In this document: in pieces, positions 59,161-64,000 of the stretch | How positions within the stretch are numbered: position 1 is the first letter of the stretch | Layout of the letters: each line of letters opens with the position of its first letter | Assembly (NCBI GenBank): GCA_028023455.1 | Contig: JAQFVV010012405.1 | Coordinates: 1,387,677-1,451,676, forward strand | Direction of reading: 5' to 3' | From: Epiperipatus broadwayi | Lineage: Eukaryota > Onychophora > Udeonychophora > Euonychophora > Peripatidae | Length of the DNA: 64,000 bases | Notes under the pieces: generated by a model | Databases searched by the model: none | The model's input: the letters and a program-made list of their open reading frames with translations, nothing else | What the model was told of the DNA's origin: nothing | Made by a program: the position numbers and the translations under genes

Positions 59161-60230
59161 AAAATCCACAAGAAAACAAGAGTTCTTAAAAGAACTGTAT
59201 AATGGATTTCTTCTTAGAAAATATCAGTAATAATCTACTCCGTATATAAATCTTTAAGTGGCTGGATGACTGGATAATTCCGGAGCCAAAATAGTGAATG
59301 ACTTATACAGAATGAATGCCAAAGAAAGACTAAAATCCCATAGCCCTGGCTAAAACCTATCAACCTTACTCATACAGAACCAATTCAGTACACCCCTGAG
59401 AAGTATGAATCAGCCAACACTTTATTTTAGCTTATCATTCAGATTATGAACATTCCTTTCTATTTTTCCAATTAAATTCTACATAACAGTGTTTGATATA
59501 ATGTTCAGTTTCCGTCTTGGACTCTCAGACCACTTGATTACAGACATTAATTCAAAAGAATTTTATTTTATCTAAAAAAAACATTTTAATTACTAAATTC
59601 ATTATCAACATTTCACTGTTGATTAGTTTTTTGCCAAAGCAATTAACATTCTTTGATTAAAACAAAAGTACAGTTTTTAGAAAAGTAATTAAACAAATAA
59701 AAAAATATATACAAGTATGTTGAAACAATTACTTTAATTATTTATTTTACGAATATGTTCCAACAATGTGATCTTTTTTGGTCAAACAGTTTGCTTTTCT
59801 CTATTAGAGTTTTTCCAAAGGAAAAAAAGCAAAATACATAACTACAAAATGACATCCAATGAAAATGTACAAAAAATAAAAATAAAAAAATACACGAGTT
59901 TATTATATGTGTACTTGTGTACAATATTTCTGTGTCAATTGACTATTTGCTTTAGATTGGTGTGTGTGTGGGTAATCTAATGCTCAGACCCAACTTCCAT
60001 TATTACTGTAGCACATTTATATATTCGTTGTACTTAATATACAAATTTATATATACAAATTTACATGTCGACCTGTTGTAAGGCTCTTTATAGCAGATTT
60101 TGTGCAAGGCCATTTGATAATGCCCAGCACAATACATATAACTTTAAATCAATTTCATATATATATATATCACTATACATTTCTGCAATAAGTTAATATA
60201 TATACTCTATATATATATCATATTTAATAT
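59161..60230. other. AT-rich DNA, no gene seen
   Basis: TA-rich runs at about 60150-60230. Confidence 0.5.
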
Positions 60231-60338
60231 GTATATATAAATATGTAAGAAATTAGTAATTTTTCTGTTTAAAATTTTATCATAAATAAATGGTATATAT
60301 AAATATGTAAGAAATTAGTAATTTTTCTGTTTAAAATT
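60231..60338. repeat. Perfect tandem duplication of 46 bases, 62-base period
   Basis: GTATATATAAATATGTAAGA and the 26 bases following it are identical at 60231-60276 and 60293-60338. Confidence 0.9.
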
Positions 60339-61343
60339 GTTGTTGACATTTTTTCTTTTTATTTGAACTAATTTTTTTTTTTAAAAAAAAAACTTTCTTA
60401 GTACTTAAAAAAAATCTCTATACCACTCTCTCTTGAGTCTTACTTAAAACAAATGAAAGTTTTAACAAAAATTTTAAATATCAAAATATTTAATATTTTC
60501 CATACTGTTCCATGTCTAAGAAACTAGGTGACTTACCAAAAAGATTAGTTGTATATGAATTAGTCTGGTAATAAATTTCAAGCAATTCTACTGAATTTAA
60601 ATATATTAAACCTCAATTTTAAAATTTCATTCTAACTTAAAAAGATCAAAAGTTTACAAATTCATACCAATAAACAAGCTGATTTTCCAACTTCAATAAA
60701 AGCATTTAAAAATAGTATGCACTATGCATATGAATGATGCCATATTATGGATAATTCATTTCTCTTTAAAATATTTTTTAAATGACACAGTTAGTTTTAT
60801 AGTTGTTTCTTTTTATGATTTTTTTTCTGTAAAAGTTATTACTTAAAAAAAAAAAAATTTGTTTCTATAGAAAATTACAAAAAAATTGTGTCGAATTCAA
60901 GTTCAGATATTTTAAAAATAAATTGATAGGAACTTTGGGTAAGTACAATATTTATTTTATAATTTAATTCAATAAACATTTTATATTGAATTGAATTATC
61001 TTGATAAAATTATTTCAAACTTATTCTCAAAAAAAGTTAATATTTTTTATTACAAATTTAAGTTTATCAATAGTTTATAAAAGCTGGCCATATATATGTA
61101 CATGTGAATATACACATATATGCATGCGTGTATAAAGTGCTCAAATGCATTTAGTAATGGATATTTGTTTCTCCCAAATTACAATATATCAATGTTATTA
61201 TTAAATAAATACTTGAAAATAAATTATTATAGTCTAAAATTTATTTATTTAGATAAAAAAGATAAACCTAAGTGGATATCTTTTATTTAGAATTTGAATT
61301 TAAAATGAAATAAAATGTTCTAATTTTTACAAAAGAAAAAAAA
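60339..61343. other. AT-rich DNA, no gene seen
   Basis: Nothing recognised. Confidence 0.5.
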
Positions 61344-61397
61344 GGTAGTTGTAACTTGTGACTCTTGCGGCCACATGGGGCGTAAGTTACAACTACC
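61344..61397. repeat. Perfect 14-bp hairpin with GC-rich loop
   Basis: GGTAGTTGTAACTT (61344-61357) and AAGTTACAACTACC (61384-61397) flank a 26-base loop containing GCGGCCACATGGGGCG, the most GC-rich spot of its neighbourhood, with A-runs outside both arms. Could be a tiny foldback transposon or a structured RNA. No other copy was seen. Confidence 0.7.
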
Positions 61398-61985
61398 AAA
61401 AAAAAACTGTTAATAATGAATAAACACTATTAAATATTATTTTAATTAAAATTGCATTTAAAACAATCTTAAAGAAGAAATAAATTTCCTTTTTTTTTTT
61501 AATTATAAACTTTAAATATACTTAATTTTTATTTTATAATAATTATATTTTTCATTGTTCTTTATGGCATGATAGCTTTATAGAGCGTAATATTTTATCT
61601 CTATTATTGTATAACCTAATAATTACTATGATAACTGCATCTTCAGCAAATGTATAAGGTCAATATGGCATATGTGTGAGACAAACAGTTACTACGAAAG
61701 TTTTTCCACATTAGTAATTTCAGTTGATTAATTTAGGAGATAATAGTAGCATGCAATGGTGGATAAATATAAAATCTAACAATGATTGATTTAATCATAG
61801 TATTATAATATATTATCTTCTAAGCCTATCTTTAGGCAGATAGTATAACATATATAACTTAATCATATACTAAAATGAAATACATGATTACTCGTAGTTT
61901 CATTTGATCTGCATTATACAGCAATAATCCACTTAATAAACCTAAAATTTAAAAAATAATTGTTTTCTTCAATTGGGGATTTTAT
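61398..61985. other. AT-rich DNA, no gene seen
   Basis: Nothing recognised. Confidence 0.5.
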
Positions 61986-62082
61986 ATTTAACTTGAAATA
62001 AAAGTGTGAAGTCTCCAGAAAATAATCACTTTAATAAATGAATTAATTTCTGGATACATTGTGCTTTTATTTCAAGTTAAAT
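61986..62082. repeat. Foldback element, about 35-base arms
   Basis: ATTTAACTTGAAATAAAAG (61986) is complemented by CTTTTATTTCAAGTTAAAT (ending 62082); TCCAGAAA and TTTCTGGA continue inward. One arm sequence recurs alone at 53096-53117. Confidence 0.75.
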
Positions 62083-62229
62083 TGAAAATATATTACATTT
62101 AAAATAATGTTTTTTTAGATTGAGGGTAATGTATTTAAAAAATTAAGACTAATATTTTAAACCTTTTCATAATTATATTTAATCTTTAGAAAAAAGGAAA
62201 ATGAATATTCTCAATCTTTTAGATGAATA

Positions 62230-62640
62230 TCAGCATTCTTCTGATTTGTTATTTTCACGATGGGTGTCAATATAGGAGAATTGCTTCCAAGCCATTCTTC
62301 TCTCCACTTTTCTGATACTTGCAAAATTATTACCCAAGTCCTTTCTGGGCTATTACTTATGCATGACAGTCTTAGTTGCATTGTTCCTTTTGACCCATTC
62401 ATAATTCAAATCATGATATCTGCCTGTCTCACATATCCAAAATAATGTAACTTTCTTCCCTTTACCATCTCCAACAGTTATCTTTATCGTGGCTCTCTTC
62501 AGTGAAATTCATTCATTAGTTTGCACAGCTATCCAAGACACTCCCACATCCCTCAATAATACTATATTTTATTGTCTCACATCCGTATGTTGCACACGCA
62601 AGTTCATGTTTTTTCATATGGGCACCAGTTATGTGGATGC
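62230..62640 (-). mobile_element. Decayed LINE fragment (ORF2 C-terminus)
   Basis: On the minus strand, broken frames give ATYGCETIKYS (TYGCETW-like), then LMNEFH, KGRKLHYFGYVRQADIM (GR-K-L-x-x-F-G-H-V-x-R-like) and SEKWREEW, in the order of the C-terminal region of RTE-like LINEs. A different, older family than the 24/44-kb copies. Confidence 0.55.
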
Positions 62641-63140
62641 TTTTGATTAAAACAGGATTCATACATTTATTTCATATGATATACTCCACCTTGTTTGAAT
62701 TTAAAGCCCAGATATACAAATTCTGAAACTTATTTCAGTCAGACCATTTATCTGGATAATCACACCATACTCTGCTCCAGCTCTTATCAATTAGCTATCA
62801 CTTTCAGGAATTTTTTTCTATTCTTGTATCAAAATTTTTTCATCTGTGTAGTACAAATTGCATTACTCATCTTGCTCCAATACTGAATTCTCTTCAAAAT
62901 CATCCACTTTTGCTACAATATTGGATAAGTATGGTAACAACACACCTTATATCACTTCTTTACCTGTCTGAAATTAATTTGTGTGTGCTATCCTTATTAT
63001 AGCCTTTTATCTCTAGAAGAAGTTAATAATAGCTATATCAAATATGGAAGATATCCCAAAGCTTGTCATGACATAGGTAATTAAAATCATCACTTTCAAA
63101 ACAGGCACAAAATGGCTGCTGAAATTTTCTAGCCTTAATA
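62641..63140. other. Non-coding DNA before the last LINE
   Basis: Less AT-rich than average and perhaps part of the older LINE remnant, but no motif recognised. Confidence 0.35.
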
Positions 63141-64000
63141 CAGCCTTTTATCAGTTCTAAACAAAATTTTTACCAAAATAATTACAACTCGTCTACAGCG
63201 AACTTTGGATTTTAATGAACCAAAAGAAAAGGCTGGATTTAAAAGTGGTTTTAGTACAATAGATTACATCCAAGTTTGAGTGAAATTATACAAAGGATCA
63301 ATGAATATGAGTTGCCAGTATGCTTTGGATTTGAAGATTATGAAAAGACATTTCTATAAACATTTCTTCAGTGATTAAAGCACTAGATCATGATGATATA
63401 GACCCAGAATATTGCAAGAATATTTATAAAAATGCAACAGTAACAATTAAATTACATAATGATATTAGGAAGATTAACATTGAGAAGGGTATACAACAGG
63501 ATAACTCCATTACTCTAAAACTTTTTATAGCAGCTCACAAGATATATTTTGTGGATTAAAATGGGAAGCTAAGGGGGTAAAAGTAAATGGAGATTATATA
63601 AGTCATCTAGATTTTGCAAATAATGTATCTGTTTTTGCAAATAATGTTTTAGAACTTCAAAAATGTTGCAAGAGTTATCAGATGAAAGTAAGAAAGTAGG
63701 ATTAAAAGTAAATCTTAAAAAGATTAAAGTAATATTCAATGCATTTTCTCAAAAGATAAAAATAAAGATCGATAATGATGAGGTCAAATGATTACTACAG
63801 ATGCAAACATAATAGATGAAATTAATCATAGAATTAAACTCGGTTGGAGTGCTTTTGATAGAAATAACTTAATATTAAAATAAAATATGCCTATGTGAGT
63901 GAAAAGAAAGGTTTTTAATAAATGTGTTTTACCAGTTCTTACTTATGCATCTGAGATTTGGACACAGAAGCAATACAGAGACTTCAAACCATTCAATGAA
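63141..64000 (+). mobile_element. RTE-like LINE copy cut by the window end
   Basis: Homology to the 44-kb copy starts at CAGCCTTTTATCAG and continues beyond the window. Several frameshifts are present; the FADD motif has become FANN (63613-63624) and VRQGDS has become IQQDNS, so the reverse transcriptase is catalytically dead even apart from the frameshifts. Confidence 0.88.

Overview
This is a strongly AT-rich stretch of animal (metazoan) nuclear DNA, almost certainly from an invertebrate. It has no operons, no ribosome-binding-site-led genes and no long host reading frame. Instead it holds decayed non-LTR retrotransposons, tRNA-derived SINEs, hAT-like and other terminal-inverted-repeat elements, and long trinucleotide microsatellites in AT-rich intron-like or intergenic DNA. 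I cannot assign a species; a mollusc or arthropod would fit. No host gene is certain. Four candidate exons (12081-12170 +, 19059-19086 +, 55383-55690 -, 7758-7849 -) and three TATA-type promoter candidates (2407, 11959, 55730 -) are offered at low confidence.

LINEs. Ten RTE-like fragments share one 3' end and usually a short (ATG)n tail: 10839-11324 +, 21142-21410 -, 23895-25663 +, 32775-33275 +, 41415-41970 -, 42999-45305 + (the longest, running from the end of the endonuclease through the reverse transcriptase), 47056-47535 +, 52391-52605 - and 63141-64000 +, plus older, more distant LINE remnants at 960-1330 -, 3200-4130 - and 62230-62640 -. A second LINE type, with a C-terminal CCHC zinc knuckle as in Tx1/L1-like elements, is seen at 15121-15540 + (poly-A tail, perfect 15-bp target duplication), 37534-38764 + (lodged between two trinucleotide microsatellites) and 50841-51860 -.

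SINEs and inverted repeats. At least five tRNA-like SINE families are present. Two insertions of a very short tRNA-Gly(UCC)-derived SINE have perfect target duplications (13788-13911 +, 21582-21697 -). A hAT element (6070-7030) has a perfect 8-bp duplication and carries a nested repeat. Several repeats are foldback structures with long arms (1431-1683, 5019-5349, 14412-14939, 22693-22911, 40287-40485).

Most interesting observation: five different repeat families here carry the conserved core of the hammerhead ribozyme (CUGANGA, a small hairpin, GAAA, then a cleavable NUH triplet). In each family at least one copy has bases just before the core that pair with the bases just after the predicted cleavage point. 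The copy at 49177-49220 (minus) is a textbook core with 5-bp stems I and II; family E varies stem I while keeping it paired. Some copies have an extra A after the first core box, and several have lost essential residues. The window therefore looks like a graveyard of ribozyme-bearing SINE-like and foldback retroposons, mobilised by the LINEs that lie beside them.
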